NCBI GenBank assembly: GCA_025677815.1
Contig: JAIXMP010000030.1
Location: 1 to 64,000 of the forward strand
Reading direction: 5' to 3'
DNA from: Phascolomyces articulosus
Lineage: Eukaryota > Mucoromycota > Mucoromycetes > Mucorales > Lichtheimiaceae
Length of the DNA stretch: 64,000 bases
The notes under the pieces are model-generated. The model saw nothing but the letters and a program-made list of their open reading frames with translations. It had not been told where the DNA came from and ran no database searches. The translations under genes and the position numbers were made by a program. This document shows positions 37,069 to 47,344 of the stretch, piece by piece (the first letter of the stretch is position 1; the number at the start of each line of letters is the position of its first letter).

Positions 37069-38856
37069 TTTTTTTTTTTTTTTGTATGGGAGTTTGGTTG
37101 GAACTCCGTTTTATTAAAAATTACAATAACATGTTCAATGGAAGTGATGTTATTGCTGCTTCAAGTGACAATATTACAAAGAGATAAGAGATATATGACT
37201 AAACTAAAAGTGGGACGGTCTTGTAATGTGATTAATATTTTTTTTTGTATAGTTTATAATTTATAATTTAATATGGCTTGTGATGGCGTTTATTGCTGTT
37301 GTAGCAATTTGTTGAGGGATAAAGTGTTTTTCGTCAAAAACAGTTGCCCAGTGAGCTCGCCAAATATGTAGTAATATATAGGAACATATGCGTAGAAATT
37401 TTCCATTTGGTATTTGATGTTGTACTCTAGCATTTTTGGTTATTGACTGAAGTATCGCGTATAGCGGTGGATGTGTATGGAAGAGGTGGTGCCATGCTAG
37501 GAACCAAACTTGTTTCTTTTCTGGGCACCAGATCAGAAAGTGGTTGAGCGATTCTGTAGGATGTTGGCATATGCGGCAATGTGGAGATGTTACGAATGAT
37601 GGACTGATTCTGTGTAGTAGGTCTCCATAAGGAATTGTTGAATGAAAGATTTGAAATAGAATGTTGCGTGTTGTGTGGTCCATTTTGGTAGACCAAAAGT
37701 TATTCCATATGATGTGATTGAGTTGGGTATTGTTCGTCTGTTGCGTTTGTATGTGGAGGCGATATCTTTTTGGTTTGGGAGATGATAATGCGTTATGCTG
37801 CAGTAGTGTATCAGCGAAAAGTGTATAGTCAACGTTTCCGATTTCTCCACTATGACCCCCACCTGGATGATTTTTCGGGAGCAGGAGTGTGGCGAAGAAA
37901 GGGCGGATAAAGATACGGAATTCCTTTGTGTCTGTGAGAAACCGTTTGAGCAGTGTAGGATGCGGAGGGTGGTCGGAAACTTGTAGTGGACGTAAATGTT
38001 GTAAATTATGATCAAAGGTAAAGAGGTCTTTTACTTGTAGTGTGTGATAACCCGGTCTAGGAGGAGGTCGGTTGTCAGGGTTCACATCAAATATACTAGT
38101 AGCTGGTAGTTGTAGTGACGTAGCAATTGTCATTGGTGGTGCCACAGGATAGGTGATCGATAGCTGGTCCATAGTACGATAGATAATATTAACTGGTGAT
38201 GCTGTTGAAATTGCCTTTTGTTTCGTGCGTTGGGATCCAAAAGTAATAGACGATGATCGGATTTAAATTTACTTATACTAGCCATGTGATGAATCAAAGA
38301 TAATATGTGTTCTGGCAACATATCTAATTCTTCTAGCATAGGAACAATCCATCGTAGCTGAAGTGCATTTTGTTGTGTTATTGAATCTAAAAGACCCACC
38401 CCTCCTTGAGCTCTTGGTAAACACATTTTTTTGTAGGAGACCTTTGGGAACATTCGACTTGACAAGAAATTGGATATTATACTTCGAAGCTTTGAGTGAA
38501 ATTTGTATACTGGAGCACCGTTCACTCATAGGGTATGCCAAAGTTTTGATAAAATCAACACATTAAGGATTGTTTCTCGTCCACGGATAGAGAGACCTCG
38601 GTGTTCGTGCATTTGACAGTGGCGTTTGATGATCTCTAATATGCTTGACATAAATTGGTCCAGTTGTTCAGAGGAAGATGATAAAGGAAACCCAAGATAT
38701 ATCAAGGCATCTATGGAAGTTCTATCATGACATCCGGGAATCCCATGTTCCTGCAGGGCTGAATTCCAATCTGATGATGGTTGACTAGACAAAGAGACAT
38801 TCTGGTTTGGGTCTTGTTGAATTTTGCACTGGAGGCGTTTTGGAACGTTGCTGCCC
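37069..38856 (-). mobile_element. LINE copy 1, 3' fragment (C-terminal ORF2, 3' UTR and poly-A)
   Basis: The minus-strand 3' end is marked by a T-run at about 37,069. The region carries the end of the reverse-transcriptase protein, with an apparently open 303-codon frame at 38172-37261 ending in the zinc-knuckle-like CRICQHPTESLNHFLIWC. It matches LINE copy 2 (57,079-58,850) closely. Frames upstream (38,975-38,130) are broken by frameshifts. The sequence stops matching at about 38,856, where other DNA is inserted. Confidence 0.85.
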
Positions 38857-39085
38857 CAATATTTGGTTGGTGGTAGTTTTGTGGTGAATGAATGTGTGAA
38901 CACTAGATGTGTTGCTTGTAAGATAGATAATAGTTTATAATATGATAATTTAGTGTAAACACCAAAATGTGTCAATCAGCTATATCTAATGATATTGAGT
39001 AACAGGACTTTTACTGAGCAACACAATGTTACGAATAATGTTTGCTTCTTATAATTACAACTCTTATAGTAACTAAGGTTTATAC

Positions 39086-41220
39086 AGCGGACCCCCATTT
39101 TTTGCAGCCCCGTTTTTTGCAGTTTCTCGCTTTTTGCAGCTTTTTTTTTTAAAAAAAATCAGCTTACTACTTAATAAAATTGCAGTTTTCTCACTTTTTG
39201 CATTTTGCAGGCGAAATTTAAGACCCTGCAAAAATCCACTATTAATTATAATGGCTGGAAGATCTGGGATAGCGAGGTTCGAACCAATGATATTTAAAAT
39301 AATATATTTCTATTAAATTTTTTCTCTATACTACTTTAAAAATTGAAGTAATTGTGAAGTGTTGCTTGTTTTGTCTGAGATTTTTGTCTATAAATGTCCC
39401 AGATTCTACGAAGTTCTTTTTTAACTAAAATATTTTCAGGTTCATTTAAGACGCTTATAGCCTTTTCAATAACTCTAACCTTTTCTGGGATGTATATACT
39501 ACAGGTTCAGGTTCATTTTGCAACTGCTGATTGTCATTAGAAGTTTCAGTACTAAATGCATTATTAACTTCTTCATCAAGAACAGCATAAACAATCTCAT
39601 CATCGGAAAGTACTGGGTGAGTAGCTGCAATTTCCTCAGGTGGATCAGCATTAAAGGGGATATTGCTAACACTTCTTTCCCATACATCATAACCAAATGG
39701 TTATTGATTTGACCAAGGGCTTCCTTTTCTGCATTATCTAATCCAATATTCATACTTTCAGCTGCAGGTTCTACAACTTTGTTTTTCTAAAACAATTTGC
39801 AATAGTTGTAGCAGTTACTGACTCCCATGCATCAAAACACCACTTCATTTCAAGCAAAACATCAATTCGAAACACATTCCCATTGTTTGGGGGGGGGAGT
39901 CCTTTTTCTAAACGGCCTTGGATATTCTCATATGCTGCCTCGTATTGTTGATTCTTACATACATCAAATTAATAATACTTACCAGAAATATATAACCCTA
40001 TCTACATACATCTGATATAAAATTACTTACTTATAATGGGTCCTGAAGCTTCTAATAATCCCAGCATCTAATGGTTGCATCATTGATGTAGTATTAGGGG
40101 GGAGGTAAAGCAACTCAATGTTGGTCGGTTCATAGTCACAGTAATATCCAGAAAAATTATCCAACATAAGAAGGATCTTACGTTCCTGGTGTCTCATAGA
40201 ATTATCCAAATTTCTTAGATACTCTTTAAAAATGGAATGTGTCATCTATGCATTGGCATTACCACGATAAAAGGAAACATCAACCATTTTTTTGAGCTCC
40301 TTATTTTGTTTCTAATAAAAATAATAATAATTACCTGATAAGAATATGAGTATAAATTTGATAAGAATAAATATTACCTTATCAAAACTTGCAGGTCTTT
40401 TAGCCTTGCCAATGAACCATGGATGCCATTTATTACTGCCATCAGCATTTACAGTAAACACTACTGTTAATCTGGCCTTAGCTTGCTTGGTTCCTTTGAA
40501 CGGAGCAGAGGAAATTGCTGTCATTGGGGCACTTGCATAAAACAATGCTGTCTCATCCATATTATATATGTCTTGAAGTACATATTGACTTGTCTTTTGT
40601 TGGATCTCAGGTAGCTTAGCCAATGCAAGTTCATAGTTTGCAGAACTACCTTCACCATGTAAGCGCTGCATTTTCAGACCATAACGTTTCTTAAAACAAT
40701 CCTGCCAACCAGGGGAAAAGCATATATCCTCTGTGATATTCAACTTGTTCTTCAAATCGTTGCTGGCTTTTATGATTAAATCCCAGTTAATTAGAGTATA
40801 AGAGTGAAATCTTTGCTCGATCCACATATACAAAGCATATTCAAGTTTCTACAAACATATACAATTTATTTATTTATTATATAAATGTAACCGGAGAGAT
40901 AAATGGGAGCTCAAAAAAAAAATAAAAATAAAAAAAATAAAAAAAAAACATACTAGATATTTTGCACGAGACTTTTTCTTATCATTTATGTCAGTGCCAT
41001 TTTCTTCATCTCTCTTTCTTTGGTTCATCTTTCTGGCAATGGTGGTTTCATTAGGTAGTTTTTGAAGCTTATATTTTGCTTTCATCCACTGGAGTAAATT
41101 ACTATAAGTAATACTACAACCTTGGTTCTTTTGTGTGCATAGATGCTCATATGCTGCATCATACATTTCATCAGTAAGTTTTTGGTATGTAACTGATAAC
41201 AATACTAATGTTTTAAGCAA
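39086..41220 (-). mobile_element. pogo/Tigger-like DNA transposon remnant
   Basis: A TA followed by CAGCGGACCCCCATTTTTTG at 39,086-39,105, then several TTTTTTGCAG subterminal repeats, resembles a pogo-type terminal inverted repeat. The opposite terminus was not found in 41,221-41,961, so one end is lost or diverged. The transposase is described separately. Confidence 0.65.
39499..41166 (-). pseudogene. pogo-like transposase (CENP-B/DDE family), inactivated
   Basis: The N-terminal part has helix-turn-helix-like ITYSNLLQWMKAKYKL. An intron (40953-40849) joins SRAKYL to KLEYALYMWIEQRF, the CENP-B-like DNA-binding region. The catalytic Asp residues are visible as YNMDETALFY, ILLMLDNFSG and MMQPLDAGII. 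Exon 40848-40378 is intact. The next exon starts at 40311, and a TAG at 40248-40246 interrupts NANA-MTHSIFKEYL, where relatives have Trp. Beyond 40,027 the frame is further broken near a C-run at about 39,890-39,898. The single nonsense codon inside an otherwise well-kept core suggests fairly recent death. Confidence 0.8.
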
Positions 41221-41961
41221 GTATCTGTTTATATGTGATTATACAGCTATATTAACGTGGATTCTTTAGGCCACAATAAAATATATGATACGAATAATAT
41301 ATGATATATAATTGAATTATCGTTTGAAGTATAAAAATATATAACAAGTGAAGCTTAGGTTAGCAGTTCTTGTTTTTACAAATGAGTAACTTGCGTAATA
41401 TGTTACTATATGATATAAGCCTTGATATAATGTCTTGAATTCAGTGATGATAATAATCAAAGTCAGGTATGTTACTTCAGATTAGATAATGATAATAGAA
41501 TAAGGATCAGGAATGTTACGTCTGTCCTATATTGGAAATGTTGAGCTTTCTTTAAGCTACAGTAAAATTAAAACAAGCCAGTTCGGTCTTGAGTGAATCA
41601 ATCAATACTCTTAAAATTTATGTATATGATAAAGAGAAGTATAATTGATTGATTTTATTTCAGTTACAAAATAGTGGGGTATTTATATGTTTTCCAATAA
41701 TTAAATATTTCTATCCTAAGTAACAACATGTGAAGATACTGCGGTTGCTACAAGATGCTGTGGTAATAAATGAATATCCAATAATAATATAATGTGTTGA
41801 ATAAGTGATAATTATATTTATAAATATGTTGCTGCGGTTTGTATGTATCTCTTGTTGATTGGAAGATACCAAAAGGTAAGATAATCCGATATTGTCGCAG
41901 TAACAATATTTATATATAGAGTTGTTTCGTAGTAATAATGGTAATAACTGCGGTTCATTCT

Positions 41962-43308
41962 GGTGAGTTACAATGTATTAAGGCGCTGGAAAAGAACCTC
42001 TAAATCGGTTATATCATGAATGAAAACTAGAATATCGTCTGCATATGCCAGTGCTTTAATAGGGAGCGGTGCTGGAATTGTTGGAGGTGCTTGATTATGT
42101 GTTGTAAATGTGTATCCTTGGAAACTGACATCACTTTGAATTGAACGTAGAAATGGTTCAATAGCTAAGTTGAACAAAATCGGAGACAAGGGATCCCCTT
42201 GCCGTAAACCCCTTTGTTGGTGTAGTGTGTTGCTAAGATGGCTATTGATATTGATTCGAATATGTTTGTTGAAAAATAATGTAGTAAATGTGTTGATGAT
42301 GGCTTCAGGAAAACCAAACTTTTTCAAAGTGCTAGTGAGATAGGCGTGGTGTATGCGGTCATACGCTTTTTCCTGATTTAATAAAAGGCCAATGTCCTTG
42401 TTATTGTGTTGTTGAGCGTTTTCCATAATAATACGAGCCATAAGTCCACCAGTAGCAATAAAGCGATTTGGCATAATAAAGCCTGTTTATTGAGGGCTGA
42501 TCAGATCCTGTGCATTTTGGACAATCTGCACATTCAGTAGACGAGTAAAAATTCTGGCATCAGCATTGATTAAGCTGATGGGTCTCCAGTTTCGTAGCTG
42601 AGAAAGGTCCCCTTTTTTTGGAAGCAGTCGAATTACCGTTTCTGTCCATGATGTAGGAAATATACTGCGATTTAGAGCATCATTATATACTTTACATACA
42701 ATATTTTCTGCAGACGGATGTTTGAATACCAAATTCCAAATTCCATATGGTAACTCATCTAGTCCATGGCTGATTCTTTTTGGTGTTCTTGAAGCACATG
42801 TTATCAAGTCGTCCAAAGTAAATTCTTCCATTAAAATTTCTCGATCAATATCATCAAGTTGACATTCTGGTGGTATATGTTGATGGAGTTGTTGAATAGC
42901 ATTATCATCGACTGGTGTAGGAGTATATAGATCCTGGTAGAAAGTAGTTGCAGCCTCTTGTATAGAGGTTATTGTATCGCACAGTTCACCAGGAGTTGAG
43001 GGATTAATTAATGGTGGGATGTTAATTTATGCTTGGTTGCGTACTGCAAGTTTCTTGAGGTAGCCAGCTGAGGTTTCGCCTAGTTCCCTCCAACGTGCAC
43101 CAGCTTTTAGTGCAAGCGTATCGCATGCTTCTTTTTGTGCTATGGATATTTGTTTTACAATGATTGTGAGGGACCACGCTTTAGTTGCTGCGCGCCGCAG
43201 ATGCTTTTTGCCGTAGGAATTTGTTCCGCTAAGATTGTAGTTTGGCCAGATATTGGGTGGTTTTATTAATACGTTCCCGGTTGTATTTTTGCAAGATCTT
43301 TTTAAGTG
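41962..43308 (-). mobile_element. LINE copy 1, middle fragment (reverse transcriptase)
   Basis: Minus-strand frames 42831-42487 and 42474-41968 encode reverse-transcriptase blocks: LLPKKGDLSQLRNWRPISLI, the palm motif LLLNQEKAYDRIHHAYL (here Asn replaces the first Asp of the equivalent LLLDQEKAYDR in copy 2), QQRGLRQGDPLSPILFNLAI and ALAYADDILVF. A stop interrupts the frame at about 42,484. The fragment continues to 43,308, where a 1,020-bp element is inserted. It matches copy 2 at 58,865-60,180. Confidence 0.85.
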
Positions 43309-43576
43309 GAGACTTGTTAAAAGCTGTGAGTTTTCAAAAGCCTTTAGTTACATAATTACCATATGTTAGGTTTCTTACAGAAAGTCCAGAACACCTTCAA
43401 AAAATCGAAGATTTTTCTTGGACACCTTCTTCTACCCCTAGAATACTAGAAATCGGAATAATTTTAGTTTTTGAGATAAAAAATTTAAAGTTATTTATTA
43501 TAAAATTATTTATTTATATATAATATCTTAAATTATGATTGATTTTTATATATCAAAACAAATCTGATTAGTTGCC
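43309..43576. repeat. Left direct terminal repeat
   Basis: 268 bp, closely matching 44064-44328 with a few substitutions and small indels. It contains a 7-bp-arm hairpin (AAAAATC-GAA-GATTTTT, 43400-43416) bracketed by two copies of ACACCTTC (43391-43398 and 43422-43429). Confidence 0.88.
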
Positions 43577-43942
43577 TTCCTGAAATATCTCTTCAATCAT
43601 CTTTTGATACTTATTTTTACTACTATACATAGTCCAATTAACTAAACATCTGACTTCTTCTATAAAAACAAAACCTTTTCTCTTCATCCAACCTAAAAAA
43701 TATTTACTAATAATTTCTTCTTTTTCCTTTTCTGAAACAATTGTTAAGTTAATATGTGGTCTTTTCTTTTCTAATGTTTCATCATAATATGGCCCATCAT
43801 ATAATATATCCCTTATTTTTAACTTCTTTGACCATTTCAATAAATTATTTCTAATATATTCCATATCTTTACCCTTACAATCTTGTTTTTTCTCATCAAT
43901 TGTAAGAACAACAGCATAATATTTTTTTTCTTGTTTTTGCAT
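43568..43942 (-). CDS. 124-aa protein with HUH/rolling-circle-initiator-like motif layout
   Basis: The preferred start is ATG 43942; an upstream ATG at 44014 would add a Lys run encoded by a poly-A tract. The protein alternates strands and helices: strand YYAVVLTID (8-16, motif-I-like), helix MEYIRNNLLKWSKK, strand pair IRDILYDGPY and RPHINLTIV (61-69, motif-II-like H-hydrophobic-N), helix EKEEIISKYFLGWMKRKG, strand FVFIEEV, then a helix with WTMYSSKNKYQKM (motif-III-like Tyr106-x-x-Lys109). This order matches replication-initiator endonucleases of the HUH class. The helicase domain found in virus-type Rep proteins is absent. The match rests on motifs only. The stop codon lies inside the left direct repeat. 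Confidence 0.55.
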   Translation of the reverse strand: MQKQEKKYYAVVLTIDEKKQDCKGKDMEYIRNNLLKWSKKLKIRDILYDGPYYDETLEKKRPHINLTIVSEKEKEEIISKYFLGWMKRKGFVFIEEVRCLVNWTMYSSKNKYQKMIEEIFQEGN

Positions 43943-43998
43943 CTTATTTTTTATAATAAAATAAAATTCAATTTTTTTTTTTTTTTTTTTTAGAAAAC

Positions 43999-44016
43999 AT
44001 GTGAATGTATTCACAT
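43999..44016. repeat. Hairpin with 8-bp arms upstream of the small gene
   Basis: ATGTGAAT and ATTCACAT are separated by GT, just 5' of the A-tract leader of the minus-strand gene. It may be a nicking or regulatory hairpin; function is inferred. Confidence 0.6.
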
Positions 44017-44063
44017 CAGAAACATTGACTTCAAAAAAATTAAAATTTTTCTTGCCTTAGAAG

Positions 44064-44328
44064 GAGACTTGTTAAAAACTGTTAGTTTTCAAAAGTCTTT
44101 AGTTACATAATTACCATTATGTTAGGTTTCTTACAGAAAGTCCAGAACACCTTCAAAAAATCGAAGATTTTTCTTGGACACCTTCTTCTACCCCTAGAAT
44201 ACTAGAAATCGGAATGATTTTTAGTTATCGAGATAAAAAATTTAAAATTAAAAAAAATTATTTATTTATCTATAATATCTTAAAATATGATTGATTTTTA
44301 TATATCAAAACAAATCTGATTAGCTGCC
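44064..44328. repeat. Right direct terminal repeat
   Basis: 265 bp, same sequence and orientation as the left repeat, including the hairpin and the paired ACACCTTC motifs. Confidence 0.88.
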
Positions 44329-44979
44329 AAGTGTGGATTTTAAGTTTTCCCATTGTTGTTGTGGTGTTTGATTAGGATCAATACGCTCGAAGAATTGACT
44401 TAGCTGAGAAGCTAGTTCACTTCGGAAGTCCTTGTAGTCAAGAATTAGTGGGTTTACCTCTCCAATAACCTTTACCCGTTTTCGTTGGCCCCAGGTCGAA
44501 GGTGGTTAATAATAAGGAATGATATGCCCAACTAGTAGTGAGGAAGGAGACCTCTTTGTTTTTAATGCAATTTGTAAACTGGGTTGATGCAAACATATAA
44601 TCAATTGTAGACATTGTGCTAATGCTCCCACGAAAAGTTCGTAAAGTTGTCTTCAGCATGATCTGGGTTGACGTAATTGATGAATTCTTGTGTTAACATA
44701 TGGAACCACTCTGGTGTAGCATTTCTATGGTAGTTTGGTCTTTGGTAGCTGCAGTTGGAATCTCCAGTTATAATTAAACGTTGACGATAAGATTGATTGT
44801 TGTCAAAAATTATCGAATTTTACAGGTTGGAGTAGAAATGTTGATGGTGTTTGGGTGATGTTGCTGGTGCATACAGTGTAAGTAAGAAAAAAGGTTGAAA
44901 GCCATTGCGTGTATGTTCGACTTTGACAAGAATATGTCGGTGGTCGTTATAGATTTTTTTAGTTGTGTAAGATTAATAT
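44329..44979 (-). mobile_element. LINE copy 1, 5' fragment (endonuclease domain), truncated
   Basis: It resumes the LINE exactly after the 1,020-bp element and encodes part of the APE-type endonuclease (STIDYMFASTQFTNCI, LLLTTFDLG) in broken minus-strand frames. The match to copy 2 stops at about 44,979, inside the endonuclease domain, so copy 1 is 5'-truncated. Confidence 0.8.
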
Positions 44980-45800
44980 TTCTATCTATTATATATCCCC
45001 CATCCATTCTTTTTTTTTTACGTGTTCTATCGTTATTATTCTTTTTGTACAGCATCTTCACTCTTCTCCAATTATAAATCCACCTACTATGTCCATATTT
45101 TTTCTTTCAAATTACATAGAAAAATGATTAATTTACAACAGCTCCACTACTACCAAGGCTTCTTATTTTCGTTATATACAAATAGCCACTCTTTCATTTT
45201 ACAAATATAAAATTTTTCTTTTTTCTCATCATTGTTTATTACGTATAATTTTTTTTACGTTATGAAATATGTATCAGCATCATATCGGATGTCATCAAAG
45301 TAAATAAATCATTGTCATCGGTTATGGTAAATGACAGAGAAAAAGAAAAATAGAGAGTAATTACCTGAACCTTCTGAAAATTCACCAGTCCTGTGGAAAA
45401 CATATCGGTTCTATACTAATAATCATGTTGTCTGGTCATTTACGCTCCTTCTTCTTTTTCTTCTTCTTCATCATGGTCCATAAAAAGTTTATCCTCATTT
45501 GAATAGACTGGCCATCATCACCATATCAAACATTTCTAATAATGCATAATTAATCAGAGGCAATGCTCCACCGGGTAAGACGAGTATCTATCTCAAAACC
45601 TAAGCTTATAGATATTTTCTTAAAGAGAAGAAAAACACATACGCTGCATAGTAAGTCTTCATTTATTCTAGACTCTAGAAAATATGAAAACCCCTTTGCA
45701 CTTGTGGAGTAATATGATTTTCTAAATAAAAACGCGCCGATGAACAATGATGTTGCATCATTTACATTTTGACAATAGCGGTTCTACTGCTGGATTGTAA
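44980..45800. other. Intergenic, LINE copy 1 to foldback element
   Basis: T- and C-rich AT-biased DNA. Open frames up to 65 codons show no family resemblance. Confidence 0.5.
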
Positions 45801-47344
45801 TCATCCCAAACTTGCTTTTGCAAGAATATGCACTTCAGAGGATAAAATTTTAAATGTGAACCCCAAAATTTCAATGCAATTTCAATGTGACCCTGACATT
45901 TAAATGCATTTAAATTCGTCACACAGCCTTTAAATGCGTTCAAACGATTTATTTCACCTTTAAATGCATTCAAACGGTTTACTCCACCGTAAAATGCATT
46001 TAACAGTCGTATTACATCTTTACACATATTTACTCGCTATAATAAGTTATTTAATAAACACCTTTGTGCTGGTTTATTCCTCATTAAAATAATAATAAAA
46101 AATGTATTTATTATCATAATATACAAAGTTGATTTCATTCTCTTTTTCTTTCATTTTCTGTTGTGTCTCTAAAGTTTTTTTTTTATCGAAGGTTAATTCT
46201 TATATGCCTTATCAATTTAAGGATAGTAATACTCCAACATATACATATTGTGGAGTTCTGTTTATAAACTTTGATTCAATCATAAATTAATCTGTTACTA
46301 TTAATGAAAAGCATACAGATACTTCACAAGGAAGGTTAGTATACGATAATAATAACAATAGTAGTTGTAACAATTATAGTAATATAAGCTTCTACACATA
46401 AATAATTAGTTCTAATTTTGCTGCCCAAAGATTCAGGATTGATATATATTTAAATAATAAAATGTGTTCAAAAGGAATAAAAAGGTAGGTGGTAAAGTGA
46501 GATAATAATAGAGGTAGATAATAAAAATGATATAACGAAATAGCTTGGAAAATAAGAAAATAAGAGGTTTTCAGGAATAAGAATAAAGTCAGATAATATA
46601 AGATATTGGATTTTTTTTTGTTTGGGAAGATAATTGTTGATTGATAAGTAGAAAGGACAAGTGTGTTATTTCATAGTAGCAAACATTTAGTAAAAAAGGT
46701 AATAAAAAGATAGGGAAAGCAACAGATTTATTCCTTAATATCAGAGTCATCGACTGGCCATTGTTGCATTGTTTTAAAGGTATATGAGGATATTCTTCAT
46801 CTGATTATCTCCCGCTTTCTCTTTTGTTGATAACATCCATATTCAATCAACCTATCCCTTCCTCACTTCAAGACTTTCATCGTATAATTTTTCTCTATAA
46901 AATACATAAAAAAATGTAACATTATAATTTATATTGAACATTAAAATAAAATGATTCTTGAATTGATAAGGCATATAAGAATTAACTTTTGATAAGAAAA
47001 AGAGAATGAAATCAACTTTGTATATTATGATAATAAATACATTTTTTATTATTATTTTAATGAGGAATAAACCAGCACAAAGGTGTTTATTAAATAACTT
47101 ATTATAGCGAGTAAATATGTGTAAAGATGTAATACGACTGTTAAATGCATTTTACGGTGGAGTAAACCGTTTGAATGCATTTAAAGGTGAAATAAATCGT
47201 TTGAACGCATTTAAAGGCTGTGTGACGAATTTAAATGCATTTAAATGTCAGGGTCACATTGAAATTGCATTGAAATTTTGGGGTTCACATTTAAAATTTT
47301 ATCCTCTGAAGTGCATATTCTTGCAAAAGCAAGTTTGGGATGAT
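45801..47344. mobile_element. Foldback element with long near-identical inverted arms
   Basis: The left arm (45801 to about 46,218) and right arm (about 46,953 to 47344) are inverted copies. The outer ~345 bp are identical by eye, including the ends ATCATCCC and GGGATGAT. The inner parts diverge by an insertion of a few tens of bp in the left arm near 46,160. Each arm carries several ~24-30-bp subrepeats around TTTAAATGCATTTAAA. The ~730-bp centre is AT-rich and encodes no recognisable transposase. I found no convincing target duplication. The matching ~75-codon frames in both arms are a by-product of the subrepeats. Confidence 0.8.

Larger units (their letters stand above)
38857..41961. mobile_element. 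Insertion splitting LINE copy 1 (contains pogo-like element)
   Basis: LINE copy 2 is continuous across this point (~58,850), so about 3.1 kb was inserted into copy 1. It holds the pogo-like element plus flanks (38,857-39,085 and ~41,221-41,961) that I cannot assign. CTGCGGTT occurs three times near 41,738, 41,830 and 41,949. No clear target duplication was found, so the order of events in this block is uncertain. Confidence 0.6.
43309..44328 (-). mobile_element. 1,020-bp element with direct terminal repeats, encoding one small HUH-like protein
   Basis: Direct repeats at 43309-43576 and 44064-44328 flank a ~487-bp core. AAGTG occurs on both sides (43304-43308 and 44329-44333), and the same LINE site in copy 2 (~60,180) has a single AAGTG and no insert, so the boundaries are well supported. 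The repeats begin GAGACTTGTT and end GATTAG(T/C)TGCC, without the TG...CA ends of LTRs. There is no room for gag or pol. The single gene reads on the minus strand and its stop codon lies inside the left repeat. Confidence 0.85.

Noticed and set aside
43309..44328. Ordinary LTR retrotransposon or TRIM
   Set aside because: The direct repeats and 5-bp duplication fit, but there are no TG...CA ends, and I saw no primer-binding site or polypurine tract at the expected places. The core encodes a structured non-gag protein. Kept as an alternative, not the preferred reading.
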